64,000 nt of DNA from Chthonomonas sp. UBA2017 (GCA_002335425.1 DDCB01000022.1:1-64000), one strand, 5' to 3'; shown: positions 8,816-18,411, counted from the first letter of the stretch. Translations and numbers: made by a program. The notes: generated by a model not told the origin, from the letters alone.

Positions 8816-9625
8816 ATGCGTTTGGGGGCCAAGCCAAGAGCGACCGGGGATGCATTCATCCAGTGCGCACATTGCCGGAAGACGCTCTTTCGTCGCGAGT
8901 TCGAGCAGAACCTGGATGTTTGTACGCACTGCAACCACCATCACCGGTTAGGCGCGGCCAAGCGGATTGAGATCACCTTTGACCCCGAGACCTTCATCGA
9001 ACTGGACCAGGACCTCCGGTCGGTGGACCCGTTGCTGTTTCCGGATTATCGACAGAAGCTGGCCGATGCCGAGACGAAGACCGGTATGAACGACTCCATC
9101 GTGAGCGGCATGGCGAAGCTGAACGACCAAGAGGTCAGCATCGCCGTCTCGAACTTCGCCTTCATGGGCGGTTCGATGGGGAGTGTTGCCGGCGAGAAGA
9201 TCACCCGAACCCTGGAGCGGGCGGCCGATTCCCGAATTCCGGCGATTGTTTTCTGCACATCGGGAGGCGCTCGAATGCAAGAGGGACTGCTCAGCTTGAT
9301 GCAGATGGCTAAAACGACCGCTGCGGTCGAGCGGTGCCGAGCTGCTGGGGCGCCCTACATCGCTGTATTCACCGACCCCACGATGGCGGGGGTTCTGGCG
9401 AGCTACGCCAGCGTCGCCGATGTCATCCTGGCCGAGCCCAAGTCGCTCATCGGATTTGCCGGAGCACGAGTCAGCAAGCAAGCGCAGGTGACCAAAGTCC
9501 CCGACGGATTCCAAACTGCGGAATTTGTCGCTAAGGTTGGAATGCTAGATCGAGTGGTCCATCGACGCGACCTGCGCCGGACCCTCTCCTCGCTGTGTCG
9601 GATGCTCGCTGGAGGTCGAAAGTAG
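8816..9625 (+). CDS. accD: Acetyl-CoA carboxylase carboxyltransferase subunit beta
   Basis: AccD pairs with AccA to transfer the carboxyl group from carboxybiotin to acetyl-CoA, giving malonyl-CoA for fatty-acid synthesis. The 269-residue protein has the N-terminal zinc ribbon (CAHC at about 17-20 and CTHC at about 36-39), then the crotonase-like core with FMGGSMGSVAGEKITR, TSGGARMQEG and DPTMAGVLASYA. The length is normal. It is separated from accA by 4 bp, which fits coupled expression of the two stoichiometric subunits. Confidence 0.97.
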   Translation: MRLGAKPRATGDAFIQCAHCRKTLFRREFEQNLDVCTHCNHHHRLGAAKRIEITFDPETFIELDQDLRSVDPLLFPDYRQKLADAETKTGMNDSIVSGMAKLNDQEVSIAVSNFAFMGGSMGSVAGEKITRTLERAADSRIPAIVFCTSGGARMQEGLLSLMQMAKTTAAVERCRAAGAPYIAVFTDPTMAGVLASYASVADVILAEPKSLIGFAGARVSKQAQVTKVPDGFQTAEFVAKVGMLDRVVHRRDLRRTLSSLCRMLAGGRK

Positions 9626-9629
9626 AATC

Positions 9630-10625
9630 ATGGCTGCCAAGAGTTGGAAAGAGTGGGAGCGCCCCTTGCTGGAGCTCGAACAGAGCCTGGCTCAGCTTCG
9701 GGCCCGGATCGCCCAAGAACCCGAGCACCGACGAGAAGAGCTTCTCGCGAAAGTCGCCGAATATGAGCGCCGGCGCGACCAGCACATCCAAGTCAAGTAC
9801 AGTCGATTGGGCCCCTGGGAAAAGGTCTTGGTCGCTCGCGCAGAACCTCGTCCCTACACGCTCGACTATATCAACGCAATTTTTGAAGAGTTCCTAGAAC
9901 TGGATGGAGACCGGCTCTACGGCTCCGATCATGCGATTGTCGGCGGACCGGCCCTGCTGCACGGCCAAGCAGTCATGGTCGTCGGCCACCAAAAAGGCCG
10001 CGACATTCAAGACCGCCAATATCGGAACTTTGCAATGAGCAAGCCCGAGGGATATCGCAAGGCGATTCGGCTTTTTGAAATGGCGGACCGCTTCGGCTTG
10101 CCGGTCATTACGTTTGTCGACACGCCCGCAGCCGACCCGGGGGTCGAGTCCGAGTCCCGAGGCATCAGCGAAGCCATCGCGAGCTCGATGCTCTGCATGT
10201 TCGGCCTCAGAGTCCCGGTCGTCTCGATCGTCATCGGCGAAGGCGGATCGGGCGGCGCGATCGGCATCGCCTGTGCGAACGTCGTTCTGATGCAAGAGCA
10301 CGCGATCTACAGCGTCATTCCCCCCGAAGGATGCGCGGCGATCCTCTGGCGCAAGCCCGAAGAAGGACCCAAAGCCGCCGCCGCGTTAAAGCTCACCGCA
10401 ACCAGCGCTCTTGAGTTCGACCTGATCGACCGGATCGTCGAGGAGCCCTTCGGCGGCGCCCATCGAGACCCACTCGCCGCGGCCGAAAAGGTCCAAGAGG
10501 CCCTCATGACATCGCTTCAGGCTCTGGATGCGATGTCGCCCGACGCCCTGAAGGCCCAGCGATACGAGAAGTTTCGGAAGATGGGAAGGTTCGCCGAAGC
10601 CGTCCTCGCGGAGAGCCGGGATTGA
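9630..10625 (+). CDS. accA: Acetyl-CoA carboxylase carboxyltransferase subunit alpha
   Basis: Partner of AccD in the carboxyltransferase heterotetramer. The 331-residue protein has the N-terminal coiled region (LELEQSLAQLRARIAQ), RPYTLDYINAIF, GHQKGRD, FGLPVITFVDTPAADPG and the conserved GEGGSGGAIGIACA followed by IPPEGCAAILW. The length is normal. A GGAGG lies at 9611-9615 inside the end of accD. The stop overlaps the start of the next gene by 4 bp. Confidence 0.97.
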   Translation: MAAKSWKEWERPLLELEQSLAQLRARIAQEPEHRREELLAKVAEYERRRDQHIQVKYSRLGPWEKVLVARAEPRPYTLDYINAIFEEFLELDGDRLYGSDHAIVGGPALLHGQAVMVVGHQKGRDIQDRQYRNFAMSKPEGYRKAIRLFEMADRFGLPVITFVDTPAADPGVESESRGISEAIASSMLCMFGLRVPVVSIVIGEGGSGGAIGIACANVVLMQEHAIYSVIPPEGCAAILWRKPEEGPKAAAALKLTATSALEFDLIDRIVEEPFGGAHRDPLAAAEKVQEALMTSLQALDAMSPDALKAQRYEKFRKMGRFAEAVLAESRD

Positions 10626-11428
10626 GCTTTCACGAGACATTTTCGGAGGCGTGGCAGCTCCGATATGGCACGGAGGCTCCCTCAGATCGGCCGGACGTGG
10701 AGGCGTTTTTGCGACACCGGTCGGTTCGAAAATACGCCCCCACTCCGGTCCCCGAATCGACGCTCGCGGCGCTGATCGCGACTGCCCAAAGCGCCGCGAC
10801 CAGCAGCAATCTTCAGCTCTGGTCGGTGATCTCGGTCCAAGACCCCGAGCGTCGTGCCGAAATCGCACGACTCTGCGGCGACCAGGCTCAAGTTCGATCC
10901 GCGCCGTGGTTCTTGGCCTTTTTTGCGGACCATCATCGACTTCGACAAGCAGCTCTCGCCGCTGGCGAGTCGCCGGATGGACTCGATTACGTCGAGTTTT
11001 TTGCGATGGCCCTGGTGGATGTCGCGCTCGCGGCTGAGCGGATGGTGTGCGCCGCGGAGTCGATCGGCCTCGGCATCTGCTACATCGGGGCCTTGCGCAA
11101 TCATCCAGCCGAGGTTCAAAGACTCCTTCAACTTCCCTCAGGGACGTTCGGGGTCTTCGGTCTATGCCTGGGGTATCCCGAACAAGGGTCGCGCGCCGAG
11201 ATCAAGCCCCGACTTCCCCAAGAGTCTGTCTGGTTTCGCGAGACGTACCCCGGCGATGTCGGGATCGGAGACTATGATGATCGCATGCGAGATTTTTACG
11301 AGGCTCAAAAGATGAGCGGTGAGGCGACCTGGAGTCAGCGGTCGGGTCGGCGAGTCGATGGGTTTCACATGAGCGGTCGAGAAGTCCTCAAAGAGTGGAT
11401 CGACCGGATGGGATTTTCCCGCCGCTAG
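10622..11428 (+). CDS. Nitroreductase-family flavin oxidoreductase (NfsA/FRP-like)
   Basis: An FMN-dependent NAD(P)H oxidoreductase of the nitroreductase superfamily, 268 residues. Diagnostic segments are RHRSVRKYAPTPVPESTL near the N terminus (FMN phosphate contacts), SAATSSNLQLWSV, and the later GLGICYIGALRNHP and GLCLGYP, which match the NfsA/FRP branch. The start is TTG at 10622, overlapping the accA stop by 4 bp, so it is translationally coupled to accDA. The physiological substrate cannot be read from sequence. The gene converges with, and overlaps by 4 bp, the next gene on the minus strand. Confidence 0.88.
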   Translation: MSFHETFSEAWQLRYGTEAPSDRPDVEAFLRHRSVRKYAPTPVPESTLAALIATAQSAATSSNLQLWSVISVQDPERRAEIARLCGDQAQVRSAPWFLAFFADHHRLRQAALAAGESPDGLDYVEFFAMALVDVALAAERMVCAAESIGLGICYIGALRNHPAEVQRLLQLPSGTFGVFGLCLGYPEQGSRAEIKPRLPQESVWFRETYPGDVGIGDYDDRMRDFYEAQKMSGEATWSQRSGRRVDGFHMSGREVLKEWIDRMGFSRR

Positions 11429-12012
11429 TCGGAAGGGTCTTTGTAGGTCACTTCGTAATCTTCGAGGGCCTTGGACGAGTTCGAGGTCTCAACCGATGTC
11501 CCAAAGACAGAGCCCACCGGGTAACCCTCAGGCGTGAGCATGTTCGGGGGCACAAACGGGTATTCATCCGGCTGGATGACCCGTTGCTGCAGGATTCGAC
11601 GAGTAAAGACTTCGTCGCCGAGCGGCTTCCAGTCGGCCGGATGATCGGGATTCAGGAAGTAAACCGGGTCGAACATCTCCCATCCGGTGGACTCAAACCG
11701 CTCAATCCAGGCGGCGATGACCTTGCTGCCTTTGTACTCTTCGATCAACCGGTAATACGGGCCGAGGAGCCACAAGACGCACGCAGACGCCTGTTCAAGA
11801 TCGTCTTCATGGGCGTGCCATCGTCCGGCCGCCACGATCACCTCATGACCTTCTCGATAGACCGAGACCTCGAAGCTCTCTTCCCCTCTCGGAATGATGA
11901 TGAAGCTGTCCTCGCGGATTTCGCACGTGAACTCGGAGTCTGGATAGTCCTCTGAGAGCACTTCCCGGACTCGGTCCAGGACCAGATCAAAAAGCGTCAC
12001 CTCGTCGGACAT
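11425..12012 (-). CDS. Hypothetical acidic cytoplasmic protein
   Basis: A 195-residue protein with no signal peptide or membrane helix. It is rich in Glu and Asp, with aromatic patches such as ACVLWLLGPYYRLIEEY and STGWEMFDPVYFLNPDHP. I do not recognise a family. It starts 33 bp after the mqnE stop on the same strand and so may be the last gene of a mqnE transcript. Its 3' end overlaps the nitroreductase gene by 4 bp on the opposite strand. Confidence 0.75.
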   Translation of the reverse strand: MSDEVTLFDLVLDRVREVLSEDYPDSEFTCEIREDSFIIIPRGEESFEVSVYREGHEVIVAAGRWHAHEDDLEQASACVLWLLGPYYRLIEEYKGSKVIAAWIERFESTGWEMFDPVYFLNPDHPADWKPLGDEVFTRRILQQRVIQPDEYPFVPPNMLTPEGYPVGSVFGTSVETSNSSKALEDYEVTYKDPSD

Positions 12013-12045
12013 GACGCTAGTTTACCGGCGATCCGCCTCGGACCC

Positions 12046-13230
12046 TTAGCCCTTCGCCATGGTGAGCGGGATGAACCTCCGGCCCGGGGCAGCTTCGACC
12101 GTCGGTTGATCGCGGACAATCTCGTTGTAGAGTGAATCGCGTTCGACCGGGCGTCGGCCTGCTTCGGTGATCATCCGGATCATCGCCTTCTCTGTCAGCA
12201 CTTGCTGCTTGTTGCCCCACTCACCTTCTTTGTACGTGATTTCGTACTCATGAACGAGGCCGTCGGCATCATCCGCTCCGTACCAGAGAGCCGCCTGCGT
12301 CACCGGAACCGTGTTCATGATCCAGAAGCTCTTGATGTGGTCAAAATTGTCGAGCATGAGGCGACTGACGGCGATGTTGCGAAGATCGTCATTCGCCGTG
12401 GGACCGGGAAGATGGCCCAGCTCGGTGTTTTCGGGGTGGAAGCTGAGCGGGGTCATCGTCAAGAAGTGACCGGTCTCATCCTGGAGTTCCCGAAGCTGGA
12501 CGAGGTGGTCCACGCGCTCAGCAGCGGTTTCAATGTGGCCATAAAGCATCGTCGCGTACTGCTTGAGATTGAGTTTGGCGGCGGCACGAGCTACGGATTT
12601 CCACTCTTCGCCATTGAGCTTCTTGCCGAACAGTTCGGCGTGAACTCGAGGGCTCAGAATCTCGATCCCGCCCCCAGGAAGCGAATCCAAACCCGCCTCG
12701 ATCAGATCGGCGAGCGCCTGCTCAATACTGACCTTGCCGATTTGGGCAATTTGCACCACTTCGACCGCAGTGAACGCCTTGACGTGGACGCCCGGCCGCG
12801 CCTCCTTGACCGTGCGGACCAGGTCCATGTAGTACTCATATTTCAGCCGGGGATTGATCCCGGCGACCATGTGAACTTCGGTGATGTCAATGTCCCGGTG
12901 CCAGTCGATTCGCCGACGGACCTCGTCCATAGTCATTTCGTAGGGGGCCGGACCGCCTTTCTTGGCGTAGAAGCTGCAGAACTTACAGAACTTGTTGCAG
13001 ATGTTCGTGTAGTTAATGTGCTGATTGCGGACGTAATACGTCGCATCGCCCCACATTCGCTCGCGAACGATGTTCGCCATGTAGCCAACCCCGGTCAGGT
13101 TTGGAGTATCGTAGAGGCGAACCCCGTCGTCAAAGCTGAGGCGCTCGCCCTGATCAACTTTTCGAAAAATATCGATCAGGTCTGGGCCAACAATCTTTTC
13201 AGCGGCGATCTGGGAAGGGAAAGTAGACAT
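12046..13230 (-). CDS. mqnE: Aminofutalosine synthase MqnE (radical SAM)
   Basis: MqnE joins 3-((1-carboxyvinyl)oxy)benzoate to the adenosyl moiety of SAM to form aminofutalosine, an early step of the futalosine route to menaquinone. The 394-residue protein shows the radical-SAM cluster motif CNKFCKFC (about residues 78-85), then AYxK-type YAKKGG, EVHMVAGINP, LPGGGIEILSPRVH and TPLSFHPENTELGH, all typical of MqnE rather than MqnC. GGAG at 13243-13240 has a 9-bp spacer to the ATG. Just upstream, two GGGCCC hexamers (13244-13249 and 13256-13261) can form a hairpin next to the ribosome-binding site. No other mqn gene is in the window. Confidence 0.94.
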   Translation of the reverse strand: MSTFPSQIAAEKIVGPDLIDIFRKVDQGERLSFDDGVRLYDTPNLTGVGYMANIVRERMWGDATYYVRNQHINYTNICNKFCKFCSFYAKKGGPAPYEMTMDEVRRRIDWHRDIDITEVHMVAGINPRLKYEYYMDLVRTVKEARPGVHVKAFTAVEVVQIAQIGKVSIEQALADLIEAGLDSLPGGGIEILSPRVHAELFGKKLNGEEWKSVARAAAKLNLKQYATMLYGHIETAAERVDHLVQLRELQDETGHFLTMTPLSFHPENTELGHLPGPTANDDLRNIAVSRLMLDNFDHIKSFWIMNTVPVTQAALWYGADDADGLVHEYEITYKEGEWGNKQQVLTEKAMIRMITEAGRRPVERDSLYNEIVRDQPTVEAAPGRRFIPLTMAKG

Positions 13231-13315
13231 CAGCTTCTGCTCCGGGCCCTCACACGGGCCCTTTCTTGTGTCTACTTTACCCCGATGTCGAATGTTTCAG
13301 AATTAGTTGAAAATC

Positions 13316-15883
13316 CTAGTTGTCGGGCTCCCAAACAACGAGCGCGAGTTCGCTCGGGACATGGACATCCGGGTGGTGAGGCACCACCCGCGACCGATAG
13401 CCCCAGTGTCCGTGCTTCTGGCAGTCGATCCGGCCCCGGAAAATGTGGTGTCCGTCGGACTCGCCTTGATGCTCCAGCACATGGATCTGGGTGTCGATGA
13501 TCTCGCGATTGGATCCCACTCGACCGACCAAGGTTTGCACCTGAACGTCGCCCGGCTGCAGCGCCCCGAGCTTGACCCGGACCTCCACCTCAAAACAATG
13601 GCCAAGGCGATTGACGATCTTGGCCGTCGATTCGGTCTGGACAACTCGAACCTCGGGCCAAGCCGCTCGGACTCTCTTGCGCCATTCCAGCGCTTCTTGA
13701 GCTCGCCGCAACCCGTCGCTCTGCAGCCGCTGATAGGCGCTCGAAGCAGGTAGATAGAACTGCTTCGTGTATTGCCGCACCATCCGGGCCGTCGAAAACC
13801 TCGGCGCGAGCTCCCGCATCGACTGGCGCATCATCGCCAGCCACTGGGTCGGAATTCCGACTTCATTGCGACTGTAAAACCGAGGCGCAATCTCCGATTC
13901 GATGAGCTGATAAAGGGCTCGCGAATCCAGCCAGTCTTGATGTCCGTAGTCGCTGTGGCTCGTGGAGTCACCGATCGCCCAGCCCTGTCCGGGAGCGTAC
14001 CCTTCGGCCCACCAACCGTCGAGAATCGAGCAGTTCAAGCCGCCATTCGGCACCACCTTCATCCCGCTCGTGCCGCTCGCCTCCATCGGCCGACGTGGAT
14101 TGTTCAGCCAAACATCGACGCCTTGGACCAAGTGCCGCGCCAGGTCCATGTCGTAGTCTTCGAGGAACACCATCCGAGAACGGCCGCCGCCGTCGCGGAT
14201 GAACCGGACAATCTCCTGAATGAGGGCTTTTCCCGCATCATCGCGGGGGTGAGCCTTGCCAGCAAAGACGAACTGAACCGGTCGTTCGGGGTGGTTGAGA
14301 ATCGAAAGAAGTCGATCGCGGTCGGCAAACAGCAACGACGCCCGCTTATAGGTGGCAAAGCGACGGGCAAACCCGATGGTGAGAACCCGGGGATCGAGGA
14401 CGGTCGAACTTGCATCTTGGGGGCCCATCGAATTGCGCCGCGCCGTCTTCAGGAGTCGCTGGCGACAATAGCGAACGAAGTCTGCCCGCTGGTTCTCTCG
14501 AAGCTCCCAGAGTTCCGCATCGGTCACCTCGGCGATCCGCTCCCAAACCTCAGGATCGCTCGGATCGTCGCGCCATTTCGGTCCGACATAACGATCGAGC
14601 AGGTCCGCCATGCGCCAGCTCATCCAGGTCATCGTATGAATGCCGTTGGTCACCGCTTCGACCGGAACTTCGTCGCTCGGGTACTGGGGCCAGCGGGGGC
14701 CGAACATGTCTCGGGAGACGGCCGCATGGAGCTTGCTCACGCCGTTGATGGAGTTCGCGGTCTCCATCGCAAGCACGGCCATATTGAAGTTCTCGGATTC
14801 GTTCTCAGGATTGATCCGGCCGAACTTGAGGAAGTCCGAGAACGAAATGCCGAGCTTCTCGATCGACTTGCGCATATATCGGTCGAGAAGGTCGGGGTGA
14901 AAGAGGTCGAACCCGGCCGGAACCGGAGTGTGCGTCGTGAAGACGTTCCCGGCGACCACAACCTGGCGAGCCGTGCGGAAGTCGCACTGATGATCCGCCA
15001 TGAACGCCCGGAGCCGCTCAACGCTCAAGAAGGCTGCATGCCCTTCGTTCATATGGCAAACCGTGGGGTTGAGACCGATGGCGCGGAGCGCTTTCATCCC
15101 GCCGATGCCAAGGATCATCTCTTGGCGAATTCGCATCTCCTCGTCTCCCCCATAGAGCGTGTCAGTGATGCCTTGGTCCGTCGGCTCGTTTTCGAGGACG
15201 TTCGAGTCCAACAGGTAGAGCTTGACTCGCCCGACCATTGCCAGCCACACCTGGCAACTCACCGTGCGGTCCGGAAATTCAACGTCGATCCGGAGCGGCT
15301 GCTCGTCGTCCCCTCGGACGAGCTGGAGCGGGAGGCGATAGAAGTCATAGACCTCGTAATGCTCTTGCTGCCAGCCTTCGTGGTTCAGGTGCTGGCGAAA
15401 GTAACCCCGACTGTAAAGCAGCCCCACTCCGACCAAAGGCAACCCGAGATCGCTCGCCGCCTTCAGGTGATCGCCCGCCAAGACCCCAAGTCCGCCCGAG
15501 TAGATCGGGAGTGACTCAACAACCCCAAACTCTGCGCAAAAATACGCGATGAGCGTGTTGTCTTTGTGCTCGGCGCATTCGCGGTCGAACCAGGTCTCGT
15601 GAGTCAAATACCGGTCGAGATCGGCCTCACAGGCCTGAAGCTTGGCCAAGAAAAGGGGGTCTTCGCTCAAGCGCAAGAGTCGGTCCGGACCGAGCCGATT
15701 GATGAACTGAATCGGATTGTGCTCCACTTCCTCCCAAAGCACGCGGTCGGCTTCGCGAAAAAGACTCTGAGTTTCGTGGTGCCAGCTCCACCGGAAGTTC
15801 AGGGCCAGCTTGCGAAGAGCGCGGAGAGACTCCGGCAGGTCAAAGACCACTTCGTAGGAATGCGCGTACTTGAGATGCCTCAT
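13316..15883 (-). CDS. glgP: Alpha-glucan phosphorylase (GT35, short form)
   Basis: A glycogen/maltodextrin phosphorylase releasing glucose-1-phosphate. The 855-residue protein belongs to the alpha-glucan phosphorylase branch (TIGR02094-like) with an extra N-terminal segment (LALNFRWSWHHETQSLF). Visible motifs are AYFCAEFGV, IYSGGLGVLAGDHLKAASDLG, HMNEGHAAFL and the PLP-lysine region EASGTSGMKVVPNGGLN. The C-terminal about 120 residues extend past the catalytic part. It is transcribed toward mqnE, with 85 bp between. No other glycogen gene is adjacent. Confidence 0.93.
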   Translation of the reverse strand: MRHLKYAHSYEVVFDLPESLRALRKLALNFRWSWHHETQSLFREADRVLWEEVEHNPIQFINRLGPDRLLRLSEDPLFLAKLQACEADLDRYLTHETWFDRECAEHKDNTLIAYFCAEFGVVESLPIYSGGLGVLAGDHLKAASDLGLPLVGVGLLYSRGYFRQHLNHEGWQQEHYEVYDFYRLPLQLVRGDDEQPLRIDVEFPDRTVSCQVWLAMVGRVKLYLLDSNVLENEPTDQGITDTLYGGDEEMRIRQEMILGIGGMKALRAIGLNPTVCHMNEGHAAFLSVERLRAFMADHQCDFRTARQVVVAGNVFTTHTPVPAGFDLFHPDLLDRYMRKSIEKLGISFSDFLKFGRINPENESENFNMAVLAMETANSINGVSKLHAAVSRDMFGPRWPQYPSDEVPVEAVTNGIHTMTWMSWRMADLLDRYVGPKWRDDPSDPEVWERIAEVTDAELWELRENQRADFVRYCRQRLLKTARRNSMGPQDASSTVLDPRVLTIGFARRFATYKRASLLFADRDRLLSILNHPERPVQFVFAGKAHPRDDAGKALIQEIVRFIRDGGGRSRMVFLEDYDMDLARHLVQGVDVWLNNPRRPMEASGTSGMKVVPNGGLNCSILDGWWAEGYAPGQGWAIGDSTSHSDYGHQDWLDSRALYQLIESEIAPRFYSRNEVGIPTQWLAMMRQSMRELAPRFSTARMVRQYTKQFYLPASSAYQRLQSDGLRRAQEALEWRKRVRAAWPEVRVVQTESTAKIVNRLGHCFEVEVRVKLGALQPGDVQVQTLVGRVGSNREIIDTQIHVLEHQGESDGHHIFRGRIDCQKHGHWGYRSRVVPHHPDVHVPSELALVVWEPDN

Positions 15884-15928
15884 GGGATACTCGCATTATT
15901 ATCGGTTCCGGGGCCCGATTGCTGAACC

Positions 15929-16414
15929 TTAACGAGGGAGATCCGAATCCAGCTTGAGCCGGGCTCGTTCGGCCACTTTGCGCGCGATTCTTCCGCGAGG
16001 CCAGATGCCCCGCGAGGCGTTCTTCATCTGCACCAAGCTCAAGATGAGGTTGATGAGCCACAAAAGTCCGACAACTCCCAGGGTCAGGAGGATCTTCCCG
16101 ACCAAGACCCGCCAGTCGAAACTCTCGCCGCCTGTGTGATAGAGTTCCACCGCCGTCATGATCGTGTGAACCAGCGAAGCGATAAAGAAGATGCCCCAAA
16201 TCAGCTTGAAGACTAAAAGATCGATGAGCGCTTGGGCCGAATGCGACTTCACAAATGGTGATTTAGCCCCAGCAACGAAATAGCCGAGCACCGGCCCAAT
16301 AATCGGAAAAAAGATGCTGCTCACATGCATGACCGCAGCGGTATGGCGATCTGTCGGCGAGACCGTCGGGTCCGGCAACCGCAAAGCTCGTTTATCCATC
16401 GGATGGGAGACCAT
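15929..16414 (-). CDS. DUF4870 / Tic20-like small membrane protein
   Basis: A 161-residue membrane protein with three to four hydrophobic helices (SSIFFPIIGPVLGYFVAG, LLVFKLIWGIFFIASLV, LLTLGVVGLLWLINLILSL) and the characteristic SPFVKSHSAQALIDL element of the DUF4870 family. Function in the family is unknown. I set the start at ATG 16414 (MVSHPMDKR) because a longer frame would run into the divergent purB start; ATG 16399 is also possible. A second member is at 57072-57398. Confidence 0.8.
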   Translation of the reverse strand: MVSHPMDKRALRLPDPTVSPTDRHTAAVMHVSSIFFPIIGPVLGYFVAGAKSPFVKSHSAQALIDLLVFKLIWGIFFIASLVHTIMTAVELYHTGGESFDWRVLVGKILLTLGVVGLLWLINLILSLVQMKNASRGIWPRGRIARKVAERARLKLDSDLPR

Positions 16415-16481
16415 CGCCCTCTGATACGGCGAGCAGCCCCAGAAGGATTCAGGTCCAGGACCAAGAGGTACCCTCTGGGGC

Positions 16482-17792
16482 GTGATTGATCGATATTGCA
16501 CCCCGGCCATGGACGCCATTTGGGCTCGCTCCGCTAAGTACGAAACTTGGAAGCAAGTCGAGATCGCAATCTGCGAAGGGCACGCCGAGGACGGAGTGAT
16601 TCCCGAGTCCGATCTGGAGGCGATCCGACAGCATGCACGGGTCGATCTGGCCAGGTGTGATGAGATCGAAAAGGAGACCCGCCATGATCTCGCCGCGTTT
16701 GTTCGGCAGCTCGAAGAGTCGGTGCATCAAGCCACAGGGGGAGCAGAGGGACGCTGGATTCACTTTGGGGTCACGAGCTACGATGTCATCGACACCGCCC
16801 TGGCGATCATGCTCCGAAATTCTTGTGACGCGCTCCACGAAAAGATGGGGGGCTTGCTCGATGCCATCGTGAGCCTCAACGACCGCTACGGCTCGTGCCC
16901 GTGCATCGGGCGAACCCACGGCATCCATGCGGAGCCGATCACGTTCGGATTCAAGTTAGCCTCTTGGCGAGCGGAAATGGTGCGAAGCCGAGCGCGACTC
17001 GAACGCCATCGATCCGAAATCAGTGTCGGCAAGATCAGCGGAGCGGTCGGGATTCATGCCCATGTCAATCCGGCCACCGAAGCCAAGATTCTCGACCGGT
17101 TAGGACTCCAGGCCGATCCGGTCAGCACCCAGATCGTGAATCGCGATCGTATGGCCGCGTTGCTGAGCGATCTGGCCGTCCTCGCGGCCGGGCTGGAGCG
17201 AATGGCCACTGAACTCCGCAACCTTCAACGCACCGAAATCCTGGAAGTTCAAGAAGCCTTTGCCACTGGCCAGACCGGATCGTCGGCGATGCCTCATAAG
17301 CGCAATCCGTGGAACAGTGAGACCGTGGTCGGCCTGAGCCGATTGGTGCGCGCCAACGCCCATGCAATGCTGGAATCGGTCGCCACCTGGCACGAGCGAG
17401 ACTTGACGAACTCATCCCTCGAGCGGGTGATCCTGCCGGACACCTTCCACCTGGTGGACTTCATGATCGGCCGTGTGACGACGATCCTCCAGGGCCTCGT
17501 TGTGCTCCCGGCTCGGATGGAAGAAAACCTCCGGCTGATGGGCGATCTCGTCTTCAGCGAGCATCTGATGGTCGCGTTGATTCAGAAAGGAATGACCCGG
17601 CAAGATGCGTACAAGATCGCACAAAAGCACGCGGCCGCGGCCTGGGATGGGGCCGACTTTCAGACCTCAGTCCGGTCGGATGAATCGGTTCAACAGCGGC
17701 TGAATGCTTCCGAACTGGATCAGGTCTTCAGCCTGCAACACCATCTGCGCCATGCCGAGCACAGCTGGGTTGCCAGCGCCCGCGGGTTCTAA
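16482..17792 (+). CDS. purB: Adenylosuccinate lyase
   Basis: PurB cleaves SAICAR and adenylosuccinate, releasing fumarate, in purine synthesis. The 436-residue protein starts at GTG. The fumarase/aspartase superfamily signature is GSSAMPHKRNPWNSE (about residues 267-281). Upstream are HFGVTSYDVIDTA and CIGRTHGIHAEPITFG, with the catalytic His in THG, and downstream WHERDLTNSSLER. The length is normal. It is divergent from the DUF4870 gene and 14 bp upstream of the next gene. Confidence 0.96.
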   Translation: MIDRYCTPAMDAIWARSAKYETWKQVEIAICEGHAEDGVIPESDLEAIRQHARVDLARCDEIEKETRHDLAAFVRQLEESVHQATGGAEGRWIHFGVTSYDVIDTALAIMLRNSCDALHEKMGGLLDAIVSLNDRYGSCPCIGRTHGIHAEPITFGFKLASWRAEMVRSRARLERHRSEISVGKISGAVGIHAHVNPATEAKILDRLGLQADPVSTQIVNRDRMAALLSDLAVLAAGLERMATELRNLQRTEILEVQEAFATGQTGSSAMPHKRNPWNSETVVGLSRLVRANAHAMLESVATWHERDLTNSSLERVILPDTFHLVDFMIGRVTTILQGLVVLPARMEENLRLMGDLVFSEHLMVALIQKGMTRQDAYKIAQKHAAAAWDGADFQTSVRSDESVQQRLNASELDQVFSLQHHLRHAEHSWVASARGF

Positions 17793-17806
17793 ATCATAAT
17801 GCATGC

Positions 17807-18403
17807 ATGGTGACAACGACTCTTGCTTGTCTTGTTCTTTCGTCCCTCCTTGCACCCGACAAAGAAGCGGTCTTGAAGGCTGCGGCCAAGACCTCGAAGG
17901 ACTTGGCTCAACAGCATCCCGACCTCGCCGTCCGACTCCGGGACCTTTCGGGCGCCTATGCGAGCGGCCAAGCCAAAACGTTTGACGGCGTCTTGTCGGC
18001 CGACTTCTCGTACGAGCGCGAATTGCGGACTGGCGTCGTCCGGCTCAATCGACAACAGTTCTTGAACGAGTATTATCAGCCGCTCACTCCGCCTGAGCGA
18101 GCCAAGCCGCCCGTACGCTCCTATGCGCTCCAGAAGGTTTTTGTCTCTGCGAACAAGCTCGGCGCGGCGATCATTGTGATTCAAGGTGGATTCAACTGGT
18201 TAAAAGAAGAAGGGGCCGAAAGCACCATCGGAGTCCGCAAGCAGAACTGGAAGCGAGCCTCCGCTCGCGACAAATGGATGCTCCAGAGCGACTTTGGCCA
18301 TAAGCTAGGAATGGAGAATCAAGGCTTCGAAGACGACTGGGACTTCTGCTATACTGCAGGCAACAAGATGTACGGATTCACCTTCATTCAGGCAGGCCCG
18401 TAG
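17807..18403 (+). CDS. Putative secreted protein of unknown function
   Basis: A 198-residue protein with a short N-terminal hydrophobic stretch (TTLACLVLSSLLAP) that could be a signal peptide. The rest looks like a small alpha+beta domain resembling SnoaL/NTF2-like folds (an LSADFSYERELRTG segment, then a WKRASARDKWML strand region), but the match is not firm. It follows purB by 14 bp on the same strand, so it is probably cotranscribed, and ends at a strong hairpin. Confidence 0.7.
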   Translation: MVTTTLACLVLSSLLAPDKEAVLKAAAKTSKDLAQQHPDLAVRLRDLSGAYASGQAKTFDGVLSADFSYERELRTGVVRLNRQQFLNEYYQPLTPPERAKPPVRSYALQKVFVSANKLGAAIIVIQGGFNWLKEEGAESTIGVRKQNWKRASARDKWMLQSDFGHKLGMENQGFEDDWDFCYTAGNKMYGFTFIQAGP

Positions 18404-18411
18404 GCGATCAA

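Noticed and set aside
13244..13261. Hairpin of two GGGCCC hexamers as a riboswitch or terminator before mqnE
   Set aside because: Stem is only 6 bp and the hexamers are self-complementary; no T tract or aptamer-like structure is present.
12202..13500. 432-codon open frame antisense to mqnE
   Set aside because: The opposite strand carries the radical-SAM Cys motif and MqnE motifs over the full length.
13772..15514. 580-codon open frame antisense to the glucan phosphorylase
   Set aside because: GT35 motifs including the PLP-lysine region are intact on the minus strand.
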